NCBI RefSeq assembly: GCF_030323025.1
Contig: NZ_CP097329.1
Location: forward strand, 2,900,001-2,964,000
Source: Pseudanabaena mucicola str. Chao 1806
Lineage (GTDB): Bacteria > Cyanobacteriota > Cyanobacteriia > Pseudanabaenales > Pseudanabaenaceae
Direction: 5' to 3'
Length of the DNA: 64,000 nt
The position numbers and the translations under genes are program-made. Under the pieces are notes generated by a model. It was not told where the DNA came from and did no database searches. It saw only the letters and a program-made list of their open reading frames with translations. This document shows, piece by piece, positions 54,616 to 61,781 of this stretch (its first letter is position 1; every line of letters starts with the position of its first letter).

Positions 54616-55467
54616 ATGGCTGTTAAACTTGCGCTGGATGAAAAACAAGAAATACTTCGCCTTTACCGCGACTCTGACGCGACAACTGTTAACTTGGCGA
54701 AGCAGTTTGGCATTAGTACGAGTACAGTTTCACGACTGCTACAGGAGCTAATTCCTGCTGAGGAATATCGACAATTAGTAAGCCAAAAACAGGCTAAAGG
54801 GAAAAGAGGATCGCGATTAAATAACGATCTTGGCAGTTTTCAGGTAAATCAACTTGCATTGATTCCTGACGATTTGTCAATTATTCCCAATGAGACTAAC
54901 AACTTTGAGCAAGGTGAAGAAACGGCGATCGCAATGGATGACCAGCAGATAAACGACAATCTCGATATGACAGTAGGCGAATTTGAAGACATAGATCTAG
55001 ATGATGCAGATCTAGATGATGATGACGAATCCGAAGATGATCTAGTCGATGAAGATAATCTTGACCTGAGTGAAGATGAGCTAGATTTCTCCGAAGATGA
55101 TACAGAATCTAGCTTAACAATGTTTGCTGATTTGCATGGTACTCACAGTGCTAGTGATCGCCTTGAGATTTTGCCATTAGAAGAAGCTGATTTACCCGTG
55201 ATTTGCTACATAGTTGTTGATCGCATTGCCGAGATTATCACTCGTCCTCTTAAGGATTTTAAAGATCTAGGTGCAATCCCTCCCGAAGAGTCACTGTCCA
55301 GGACCATCCCCATTTTTGATAACCATCGAGTAGCGCGACGTTTTTCACACCATAATCAGCGTGTGATCAAATTTCCTAGCGATCTCATTCATGTTACGCG
55401 CCCTAAACTCGTACAGAAAGGTATTACCCGCATTCTTTTTAGCGGTCAAGTATATACACTCAATTAA
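54616..55467 (+). CDS. HTH protein with long acidic linker
   Basis: 283 residues. The N-terminal helix-turn-helix (about 8-50) reads KQEILRLYRDSDATTVNLAK, QFGISTSTVSRLLQELIP. A run of about 60 mostly Asp/Glu residues follows near 115-170 (DIDLDDADLDDDDESEDDLV). The C-terminal half (LEILPLEEADLPVICYIVVD, IPIFDNHRVARRFSHHNQRV) looks folded and ends in TRILFSGQVYTLN. The DNA-binding head resembles Hin-recombinase or homeodomain-like HTH. The whole is a cyanobacterial type I cannot name. It is followed after 24 bases by the SirB1-like gene and may be co-transcribed with it. Confidence 0.78.
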   Translation: MAVKLALDEKQEILRLYRDSDATTVNLAKQFGISTSTVSRLLQELIPAEEYRQLVSQKQAKGKRGSRLNNDLGSFQVNQLALIPDDLSIIPNETNNFEQGEETAIAMDDQQINDNLDMTVGEFEDIDLDDADLDDDDESEDDLVDEDNLDLSEDELDFSEDDTESSLTMFADLHGTHSASDRLEILPLEEADLPVICYIVVDRIAEIITRPLKDFKDLGAIPPEESLSRTIPIFDNHRVARRFSHHNQRVIKFPSDLIHVTRPKLVQKGITRILFSGQVYTLN

Positions 55468-55491
55468 TTCTCAATCAATTACTTAGTTATC

Positions 55492-56322
55492 GTGTTAAGT
55501 CTTCCCCCAGCGAGGCAAAAATTTTGGCAGATTGCCCATACACCTGATTCTGAGATGACCATTACCCATTTGCTCGAAGGAGCATTGGCGATTGCATGGG
55601 AAGAATATCCCAAGATGGATCTCGGTCATTATCGAGAAATTTTGGAACAGATGGCAGATGATTTGCAGCTACGTCTCTCCAAAACCCATTATCCTCTCAG
55701 GATAGTTCAAGAGATCAATCAATACCTATTTATTGAAAAAGCTTTTCGTGGCAATGATACAGACTATTACAATCCCTGTAATAGCTTCATTAATGATGTT
55801 CTAGATCGTCGCCTAGGCATTCCTATATCATTATCAATTATTTATATGGTAATAGGCGATCGCCTTGGATTTCCGATCGAAGGAATTAGTTTTCCAGGAC
55901 ATTTTATAATTCGTCCTCAACATCCCGATCTCGAAATTTTTATTGATCCCTACAACCAAGGAGACATTTTATTTCCCGAAGATTGCGAGGATAAATTAGC
56001 GCAGCTATACGGGCAAAGAGTTCCTCTTCAGCCAGAATATCTAGAACCTGTCAGCGTTCGCCGCATTCTTGACCGTTTACTTAATAATTTAAAACTAATT
56101 TATTTGCGTCGCCATGAAACCAACAAAGCATTAGCGTCTATTGAGCGATCGCTAATGTTGAACCCCAATGTCCCAACTCAATGGCGTGATCGAGGCTTAA
56201 TCTGTTACCAGCTCGAACGCTTTACCGAATCAAGAATAGATCTCGAAAACTATCTACAACATATCCCCTACGCTGAGGATAGCCAAGTTATTATGCAGTT
56301 AATTAGAGAGATGCAAAATTAA
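55492..56322 (+). CDS. SirB1-like transglutaminase-fold protein with C-terminal TPR
   Basis: 276 residues from a GTG. LLEGALAIAWEEYPKMDLGH, NSFINDVLDRRLGIPISLSI, GDRLGFPIEGISFPGHFIIR and IFIDPYNQGDILFPEDC are the SirB1 blocks. The catalytic Cys of true transglutaminases is replaced (SFINDVL) but His in GHF and Asp in IDP are present. The last 80 residues are a TPR-like pair (LASIERSLMLNPNVPTQWRD, RGLICYQLERFTESRIDLEN). The family is widespread; its function is unproven. It follows the acidic HTH gene closely. Confidence 0.9.
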   Translation: MLSLPPARQKFWQIAHTPDSEMTITHLLEGALAIAWEEYPKMDLGHYREILEQMADDLQLRLSKTHYPLRIVQEINQYLFIEKAFRGNDTDYYNPCNSFINDVLDRRLGIPISLSIIYMVIGDRLGFPIEGISFPGHFIIRPQHPDLEIFIDPYNQGDILFPEDCEDKLAQLYGQRVPLQPEYLEPVSVRRILDRLLNNLKLIYLRRHETNKALASIERSLMLNPNVPTQWRDRGLICYQLERFTESRIDLENYLQHIPYAEDSQVIMQLIREMQN

Positions 56323-56335
56323 ATCTAGAGCTAAG

Positions 56336-57439
56336 CTACTTAATACGAGGTAGACGTAAAACATTTTGTTTTTTAGATAAAGGACTGAGCAGTTTGTTTA
56401 AAGCGCGAAGTTGTTCAGGAGTTCCCATCGAAATTAGGACATCCCCCTGCAAAATTTCGGTATTTCCATCAGGTCCTGCAATGACATCACCATCAGCACG
56501 CCGAATTGCTAATACTAAAGCTCCCGTTTGCGATCGCAAACTCGCTTTTTTTAAGGACATCCCAACATAACTCGGCTCATCAATGCGGTATTCCTCAATA
56601 TAAAAGGAGCGATTTGAGCCTGCAATAATGCCATCTACAAAATCCATTACCTGCGGACGTAATGCTACTGCTGCCATGCGCTTACCACCTGTAATATATG
56701 GGGAAATGACCTCATCAGCTCCACCTCGACGCAGCTTTTTCATAGACTCTTCAGTGCTTGCTCGCGCGATCGTCCGAATGTCAGGATTTAAGGTTTTGGC
56801 TGATAATACGGTGTAGAGATTTTCGGCATCAGATGGCAGTGCTGCCACAATGCAAATAGCACGATCAACTCCTGCTAGGATTAAGGTATTGTCAAGAGCC
56901 GCATCACCTTGTACCGCTGGATAGCCCTCCTGTTCAGCCTGATCGATCATCACAGGATCGCTATCAATCACGACAAATGGAATGCTCCCCTCAGCTGCAA
57001 ATTCGGCGCTCACCTGTCGCCCCGTTCTCCCAAATCCACAAACAATGTAATGTTTGTCGAGTGATTCCATAACTTTTCTCTGTCGCCTTGCCTGAAGAAT
57101 ATTATAAATATGACCATTGGCGATTGCTGATGTAAACTGTGCTGCGATATAGCTAATGCTAATTACCCCCATCACAATCAAAGTCAATGTAAATATGCGC
57201 CCTTCTAAACGTAAAGGATTGGTTTCCCCATAGCCAATTGTGGCAAGGGTAATGATCGTCATATATAGAGAATCAAACCAACTCCATCCTTCAATCCAGT
57301 GATATCCTAGGGTTCCAATTATCACTAGAGCGATTAAGATCCCCACATTCACCAGCAAACTACGCTGATATTGCAATAACTCACGCTGTAAAACAATTGG
57401 CTGTAACTGTTGGTAGTTTAGATAAATCTTGGGAATCAT
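56336..57439 (-). CDS. Two-helix potassium channel with RCK domain
   Basis: 367 residues. Two membrane helices (SLLVNVGILIALVIIGTLGY and IFTLTLIVMGVISISYIAAQ) flank the pore loop SLYMTIITLATIGYGETNPL with the K+ selectivity filter TIGYG at 67-71. RCK-N from about 130 (YIVCGFGRTGRQVSAEFAAE, IDSDPVMIDQAEQEG) is a Rossmann fold and RCK-C ends the protein (GALVLAIRRADGDVIAGPDG). This is the MthK or TrkA-N/C channel plan, cytoplasmic ligand gating with Ca2+ or nucleotide. It is monocistronic, convergent with the SirB1 gene 14 bases away. Confidence 0.95.
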   Translation of the reverse strand: MIPKIYLNYQQLQPIVLQRELLQYQRSLLVNVGILIALVIIGTLGYHWIEGWSWFDSLYMTIITLATIGYGETNPLRLEGRIFTLTLIVMGVISISYIAAQFTSAIANGHIYNILQARRQRKVMESLDKHYIVCGFGRTGRQVSAEFAAEGSIPFVVIDSDPVMIDQAEQEGYPAVQGDAALDNTLILAGVDRAICIVAALPSDAENLYTVLSAKTLNPDIRTIARASTEESMKKLRRGGADEVISPYITGGKRMAAVALRPQVMDFVDGIIAGSNRSFYIEEYRIDEPSYVGMSLKKASLRSQTGALVLAIRRADGDVIAGPDGNTEILQGDVLISMGTPEQLRALNKLLSPLSKKQNVLRLPRIK

Positions 57440-57747
57440 ATATCTATACTGTTGTAGCCTGTAAGTAATTTAACTAAGAACTCAATTACAAAAATGTTAG
57501 GCTGCTTATAGCAATACTAATTGGGATTAGAATTAATATTCTCAAAGGTGTTTTGGTCATTAGACAAGTATGACAGCAGAAATACCTTCAGGCATCACAC
57601 AGGCTAATCGTATTGTTACTGTATTTTTTACCGATGTTGCGCCAGATTAACTTTGAATTTATTACGCTATTGCTCCAAGTTTTTAGGTATTCCCCATGTA
57701 TACATCATCTTAATTCGCAAATATCATGTGATGAGTGCAGTATAGCG
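57440..57747. other. Intergenic region with a possible gene fragment
   Basis: A 26-codon frame at 57570-57650 begins MTAEIPSGITQANRIVTVFF and ends TDVAPD. Its composition is protein-like, so it may be a remnant of a longer gene. No other feature is seen before the family B repeat. Confidence 0.25.
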
Positions 57748-57842
57748 GTAGTGCTGCAAAGTAATTTTTTTAGTAAGTAGCTCAACTTAATTGTGTTGCG
57801 GGCGATTTGTGCCCGTAACACAATTACATTGCATGACTACCG
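57748..57842. repeat. Palindromic repeat family B, copy 3 (inverted)
   Basis: Starts GGTAGTGCTGCAAAGTAATT and ends ATTACATTGCATGACTACC. Core arms AATTGTGTTGCGGGC and near complement GCCCGTAACACAATT. It is the reverse orientation of copies 1 and 2. Confidence 0.9.
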
Positions 57843-57891
57843 AGTATAGCAACTCTACCGAAAGAAGATCCAATTGATCAATTTAATGGTC

Positions 57892-57996
57892 TGCAACGCT
57901 TTGTGCCTACTTAAAATCTATAAATATTTTTGAAAGCGGCGCAAAACAATACTTACAAAAATATTTCTGTACTATTTAAAGCCTCAATTGGCTGTA
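57892..57996. repeat. Palindromic repeat family E, copy 4 (inverted, full length)
   Basis: Starts GCAACGCTTTGTGCC and ends AAGCCTCAATTGGCTGTA. Core arms AAATATTTTTGAAAGC... and ...TTACAAAAATATTT. It is the reverse of the copy at 33870, and it sits 35 bases before the rsmD start. Confidence 0.8.
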
Positions 57997-58031
57997 TCTT
58001 TTTCTAATCATTTAATCTAGATCGAAGATCT

Positions 58032-58571
58032 ATGTCTATTCGCATTAAGGGCGATCGCGCAATTAAAACTCCAACAGGACTATCTACACGTCCAACACCA
58101 AGTAAGGTGAGAGCAGCAGTCTTTAATATTTTGCAAAGTCGTATCTATGGTGCAAATTGGCTAGATATTTGTGCAGGATCAGGAGCAATGGGAGCCGAAG
58201 CTTTGGTGCGGGGAGCAAATCGAGTTGTAGGCATTGAATTATCCGCGATCACTTGTCGAATTATAAAGGAAAACTGGCAGAAAGTTGCAAATTCAGAACA
58301 GATCGTGCAAGTGATCAAGGGTGATGCTGTGAAGATTTTGCCAAAACTACAACCCCAATTTTTTGATCTAGTTTATTTTGATCCACCTTACCAAAGTGAT
58401 CTGTATCAACCAGTTCTCAAAGCCTTATCTCCTTTATTGACCGATGATGCCATTGTCATTGCTGAGTGTGATCGTTTACGTCCACTGCCTGATGTAATGG
58501 ACTCTTTGGTTTGTAGTGATCGCCGCCAATATGGACAAACAACTTTAACCTTTTATAAGCTTTCGAGTTAA
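58032..58571 (+). CDS. rsmD: 16S rRNA (guanine966-N2)-methyltransferase
   Basis: 179 residues. TGLSTRPTPSKVRAAVFNIL (RsmD-specific RPT-KVREA-like block), WLDICAGSGAMGAEALVRGA (SAM motif I), and FDLVYFDPPYQSDLYQPVLK (motif IV, DPPY for N2-guanine). It modifies G966 in the small-subunit P site. Length and order are normal. It is monocistronic. Confidence 0.96.
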   Translation: MSIRIKGDRAIKTPTGLSTRPTPSKVRAAVFNILQSRIYGANWLDICAGSGAMGAEALVRGANRVVGIELSAITCRIIKENWQKVANSEQIVQVIKGDAVKILPKLQPQFFDLVYFDPPYQSDLYQPVLKALSPLLTDDAIVIAECDRLRPLPDVMDSLVCSDRRQYGQTTLTFYKLSS

Positions 58572-58650
58572 AAAAGACAAGATAAACATTGATAAACTCA
58601 CAGTCTCTCAATTCCTACTAGCAAAGATGCCCCTCGCGCCATCTTGATCG

Positions 58651-58752
58651 ATGATGAAGATTAAGGCTCTACAAAGCAACCCCGATAAAGTTGATTTGGT
58701 CAAGGATAAAGTTCAAGCTCTGCAAGATGAAGTGTACCGTTTACAAAAATAA
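58651..58752 (+). CDS. Very small coiled-coil ORF or gene remnant
   Basis: A 33-codon frame reading KIKALQSNPDKVDLVKDKVQ then ALQDEVYRLQK, a short amphipathic helix. The 30 bases upstream, in another frame, give SIPTSKDAPRAILIDDED, which is also protein-like, so this may be a broken gene. There is no clear ribosome site. Confidence 0.25.
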   Translation: MMKIKALQSNPDKVDLVKDKVQALQDEVYRLQK

Positions 58753-58766
58753 GCCCTAAACTAAAA

Positions 58767-58812
58767 GGTAGTCATGCAACACAATTAATAAAAAATTGTC
58801 CTGCAGCACTTC
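58767..58812. repeat. Palindromic repeat family B, copy lacking the core hairpin
   Basis: GGTAGTCATGCAA joined to CACAATTAATAAAAAATTG and CTGCAGCACTTC. Compared with copy 2, everything between the first CAA after ATG and the CAACACAATTA of the second arm is missing. That is a clean deletion between CAA triplets. Confidence 0.75.
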
Positions 58813-58873
58813 TTTCAGTTTAAATGTCACACAGTATACCGACTTAATGTATTTTTATATTGTATTTAATTGT

Positions 58874-58887
58874 ATAGAACGTTCTAT
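58874..58887. promoter_or_regulatory. Perfect 14-bp palindrome upstream of the OsmC-like gene
   Basis: ATAGAAC directly followed by GTTCTAT, 17 to 30 bases before the ATG. A symmetric site this close to the start suits a repressor. GAAC/GTTC half sites occur in LexA-type boxes, but no spacer is present here, so the regulator is unknown. Confidence 0.4.
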
Positions 58888-58903
58888 TTAAATCATAAAA
58901 GCA

Positions 58904-59443
58904 ATGACACAAACTGCTACCGCCTCGGTTATTACCCCTTTACGACCAGTCAGCAAAGATGGATTAGAAGCTCTTGCGGCTAAAGCTAAGTCCAATCCTA
59001 ATGTAATTGGCACATTAAAAGTTAAAACCGTCTGCGAAGGTCAATTCCGCAACCTTACCTACGTTCGTAATTTGCCAGAGCATGTAATTGACGAGCCACC
59101 AACTTTGCTTGGACAGGACACGGCTCCGAATCCTTCCGAAGCTTTACTTGCTTGTCTTGGCTCTTGCCTATCCGTTGGGATTCATGCCAATGCAATTATG
59201 CGCGGTATTACTCTTTCTAAGCTAGAGTTGCATTTAGAAGGAGATATTAATATCACTGGTGTTTGGGGAATTGGTGATCTCTCCGAAAAGCGTCTTGGCT
59301 TCAGTGCTGTGCGCGTTAAAGTCGATATTGAGTCTGATGCAACCATAGAGCAGTTAGCAGAACTTCTAGAACATGCTAATTACTGGTCGCCAGTAGCCAA
59401 TACTTTCCGTAATCCCGTTGATATGCAAGTTTCCCTCGCATAG
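58904..59443 (+). CDS. OsmC/Ohr family protein
   Basis: 179 residues. LLGQDTAPNPSEALLACLGS and CLSVGIHANAIMRGITLSKL contain the first catalytic Cys in the SCL context. The second Cys normally found later in Ohr/OsmC (as in CP-) is absent; the C-terminal part reads HANYWSPVANTFRNPV, where SPV stands where CPV is expected. This is therefore an OsmC-like protein with one cysteine, perhaps not a hydroperoxidase. Such single-Cys forms are often linked to sulfur or organic peroxide metabolism. The following acyl-CoA-dehydrogenase gene is 137 bases downstream. Confidence 0.85.
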   Translation: MTQTATASVITPLRPVSKDGLEALAAKAKSNPNVIGTLKVKTVCEGQFRNLTYVRNLPEHVIDEPPTLLGQDTAPNPSEALLACLGSCLSVGIHANAIMRGITLSKLELHLEGDINITGVWGIGDLSEKRLGFSAVRVKVDIESDATIEQLAELLEHANYWSPVANTFRNPVDMQVSLA

Positions 59444-59448
59444 AAATC

Positions 59449-59487
59449 AAATTAATGTTGCCGTGCTTTGCACGGCAACATTAATTT
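59449..59487 (+). terminator. Terminator after the OsmC-like gene
   Basis: AAATTAATGTTGCCGTGC, TTT, and the exact complement. It has an 18-base stem. A T-rich end follows on both sides. Confidence 0.82.
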
Positions 59488-59580
59488 CCATAAAACAATC
59501 ACAGTAAGCGTTTTAAGTTTGATGTTGCTTATTGCAACGTCAAAACTGCAACACCCCAAAAATCTAGAGAGAGTTAAACC

Positions 59581-60720
59581 ATGCAAGCTAGTGAAATAAG
59601 TTGCAAAACTTCTCCATCAGAAATGCTTACTGATGGAATGTTAATGCAGAGTCTCAAACAGGCGATCGCCCAAAAATTAGCGCCTCAAGTTAGCCAGATC
59701 GATTTGCAAGGTGTTTACCCTGAAGAATTTTTGCGGCATATTGGCGGATTAGGTGCATACGCTCAGTGCGTAGCACAGAAATATGGCGGTACTGGTAGTG
59801 GGGTATTACCTGCCTTAAAGTCGATCGAAATGGTTTCCGCAACTTGCTTAAGTACAGGATTTATGACTTGGTGTCACAATGCCTGTGCTTGGTACTTACA
59901 AAATAGTGATAATCCATTTTTAAAAGAACAAATTTTACCACAGGTCGCTAGGGGGGAATTTCTATCGGGAACAGGGCTTTCTAACCCGATGAAACACTTT
60001 GCTGGTATTGAGAAAATTAAAATTATCGCCACTCCCTGCAAAGGTGGCTACATTCTTAATGGCACTTTGCCTTGGGTTTCTAATATTGGCGATCAACATC
60101 TATTTGGCATATCCGCTCAAATAGAAGGAACCGATGACTATCTCATGGCGATCGCCCAAGGGGGAATGCAGGGTTTAGAACTGAAGCAAGATGTGCATTT
60201 TATAGCTTTAGAAGGAACTAATACCTTTAGGTGTTTATTTCGCAATGCGTTCATTAGCCACGATTGGATTTTAGCTTCACCCTGTGATCACTATGTAGAA
60301 TATATCAAACCAGGATTTATCTTAATGCAGGTGGGTATGGGTCTGGGCTTGGCTCAGAACTGTATTGAGCTAATGCGGAGAATTGATAAGAGTAAAGCTC
60401 ATGTGAATCAATTCCTTGACGATCGCCCTGAAGAATTAGAAAGTGAATTGGAAACCCTGCGCCTCAAATCCTATCGTTTGGCTGAGGCGATCGGGCATGG
60501 TCAGCAGCTAGTCAGCAAGGAGATTTTGCGCGAAGTCGTGGAGGCAAGGGCTACCGCGTCAGAGTTATCATTACGAGCTTCGCAATCTTTAATGCTCCAT
60601 GCTGGGGCGATCGCCTATGTTCATGGCAGTGTGTATGAGCGCAGATTACGCGAGTCTTATTTTGTGGCAATGGTAACACCAGCCCTCAAACATTTACGCA
60701 AAGTCTTAGCATCAATGTAG
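59581..60720 (+). CDS. Acyl-CoA-dehydrogenase-like flavoprotein
   Basis: 379 residues. It has the fold of acyl-CoA dehydrogenases: IGGLGAYAQCVAQKYGGTGS, FLSGTGLSNPMKHFAGIEKI (FAD-binding), GGYILNGTLPWVSNIG, then the C-terminal four-helix bundle (QVGMGLGLAQNCIELMRRID, ASELSLRASQSLMLHAGAIA). The usual catalytic Glu is not evident. Members near transport genes of the NrtA/SsuA type include DszC- and SfnB-like monooxygenases for organosulfur compounds, a possible role here. A small hairpin (TTTGATGTTGC, TTATT, GCAACGTCAAA) lies in its leader. The ABC operon follows about 790 bases later. Confidence 0.82.
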   Translation: MQASEISCKTSPSEMLTDGMLMQSLKQAIAQKLAPQVSQIDLQGVYPEEFLRHIGGLGAYAQCVAQKYGGTGSGVLPALKSIEMVSATCLSTGFMTWCHNACAWYLQNSDNPFLKEQILPQVARGEFLSGTGLSNPMKHFAGIEKIKIIATPCKGGYILNGTLPWVSNIGDQHLFGISAQIEGTDDYLMAIAQGGMQGLELKQDVHFIALEGTNTFRCLFRNAFISHDWILASPCDHYVEYIKPGFILMQVGMGLGLAQNCIELMRRIDKSKAHVNQFLDDRPEELESELETLRLKSYRLAEAIGHGQQLVSKEILREVVEARATASELSLRASQSLMLHAGAIAYVHGSVYERRLRESYFVAMVTPALKHLRKVLASM

Positions 60721-60740
60721 TCCATTAACCAAATTATGCC

Positions 60741-60785
60741 AAGGCACAAAATAGCGTATCTATATTTGTGCCTTAAAAGTTTTTG
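60741..60785 (+). terminator. Probable terminator of the flavoprotein gene
   Basis: AAGGCACAAA and TTTGTGCCTT pair across a 14-base loop, followed by AAAAGTTTTT. Confidence 0.65.
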
Positions 60786-61041
60786 ATATATCAGAAGTTA
60801 ACTTAATACTCTTGTTATTTTATAATCAATAAATTTCTGATGATTTGGCAAAGCTATCTCGTCAGGAACTCATTGATTACTTTAAAACGAGACTCTAATA
60901 CTTTATATGATTAGTTTCTATTTAACTTGTGAGATTTGGATACAATTAAAGAATCACTTATAAGCAGATTATAAATAATTACTAGCCTTACTTATTTACC
61001 ATGTAAATAAGTAAGAACACTCAATTAAATATTTGACTAAA

Positions 61042-61130
61042 TATAGTATTCCTAAATCATTTATAAGTTTCTGAGTTTGTGGAGCTATACCTTGAAAGAA
61101 TAAGCCTCAACAAACTATTTAGTAATGCAT
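61042..61130. repeat. Palindromic repeat family D, degraded copy
   Basis: TATAGTATTCCTAAATCATTTATAAG, GAGTTTGTGGAGC, then CAACAAACTATTTAGTAATGC. It has the family D layout with many changes. Confidence 0.65.
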
Positions 61131-61213
61131 AAAGCCAATAAATATAAGGATAAACATCAGATGATTTATACAAAATCACTTTATGTTTAATTTTAGTAAC
61201 TTAATCCCAAAAG

Positions 61214-61282
61214 TACATCCTGTTGAAGCTTTGAGTAGTACAGAAATATTTTTGAGTTTTAAGTAAGCACAAAGCGCTGTAT
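61214..61282. repeat. Palindromic repeat family E, copy 5
   Basis: TACATCCTGTTGAAGCTTTG, TTTGAGTAGTACAGAAATATTTTTGA, then AAGCACAAAGCGCTGTA. The second core arm is missing. Confidence 0.75.
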
Positions 61283-61383
61283 CAAATATTAGATATTTTA
61301 GATAAATATTTTAGAATTATTTTTTAAATTTATTCTTAATCTTATTTTTTGCTCTATTAATTTAGGTCAATAGCAAATATTTC

Positions 61384-61426
61384 GTATATGACTATACCGA
61401 TTATATACTCCTTAAATTGTTACAGT
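61384..61426 (+). promoter_or_regulatory. NtcA-activated promoter
   Basis: GTA-TATGACTA-TAC at 61384-61397 is an exact match to the NtcA consensus GTA-N8-TAC. It is followed after 23 bases by TACAGT at 61421-61426, an exact TA-N3-T -10 box. This spacing (site centred near -41) is that of class II NtcA-activated promoters of nitrogen genes in cyanobacteria. Transcription would begin about 75 bases before the ATG at 61509. Confidence 0.8.
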
Positions 61427-61508
61427 AATTAAAGCTAAGTTTTTATTATTTGTCATCACTCTCAATATCTCAATAACTATTCATTAATCAACTTAGGTAT
61501 AATCACCA

Positions 61509-61781
61509 ATGACATCTACGTTAATGGAACAGATAGTCGCTTCGGCGGTAGGAAATAATCAACTTGGCAGCGATAACTACGTTTATTCTAGTACCAAAAT
61601 ATGCACTTCTAATTTGCCAAGTGCTTGCCCTTGTGGCAGGTTCCATAACATTGATGAACATCAAAGAGTTATGGAAGGAATGCCAGAAGATCCTGCGGAA
61701 CTAATTAGTGATCTCATAAGGATGGGACATTATTCTGATCGTGCTCAATTGTTGGCGCAGTCTTGGAAACCAATGCAATGA
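61509..61781 (+). CDS. Small protein preceding the ABC binding protein
   Basis: 90 residues, MTSTLMEQIVASAVGNNQLG at the start. The middle has SACPCGRFHNIDEHQRVMEG, with two Cys and two His (CPC-G-x-x-H, and an EH) that could bind a metal. The end is helical (DPAELISDLIRMGHYSDRAQ). No family is recognised. The stop codon overlaps the ATG of the next gene as ATGA, so the two are translated together. The NtcA promoter ahead drives both. It could be a chaperone, regulator or metal-binding accessory of the transport system. Confidence 0.7.
   Translation: MTSTLMEQIVASAVGNNQLGSDNYVYSSTKICTSNLPSACPCGRFHNIDEHQRVMEGMPEDPAELISDLIRMGHYSDRAQLLAQSWKPMQ

Larger units (their letters stand above)
60786..61383. 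other. AT-rich intergenic region with degraded repeats
   Basis: It holds no gene. It contains a worn family D copy (61042-61130) and a shortened family E copy (61214-61282). Confidence 0.4.
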
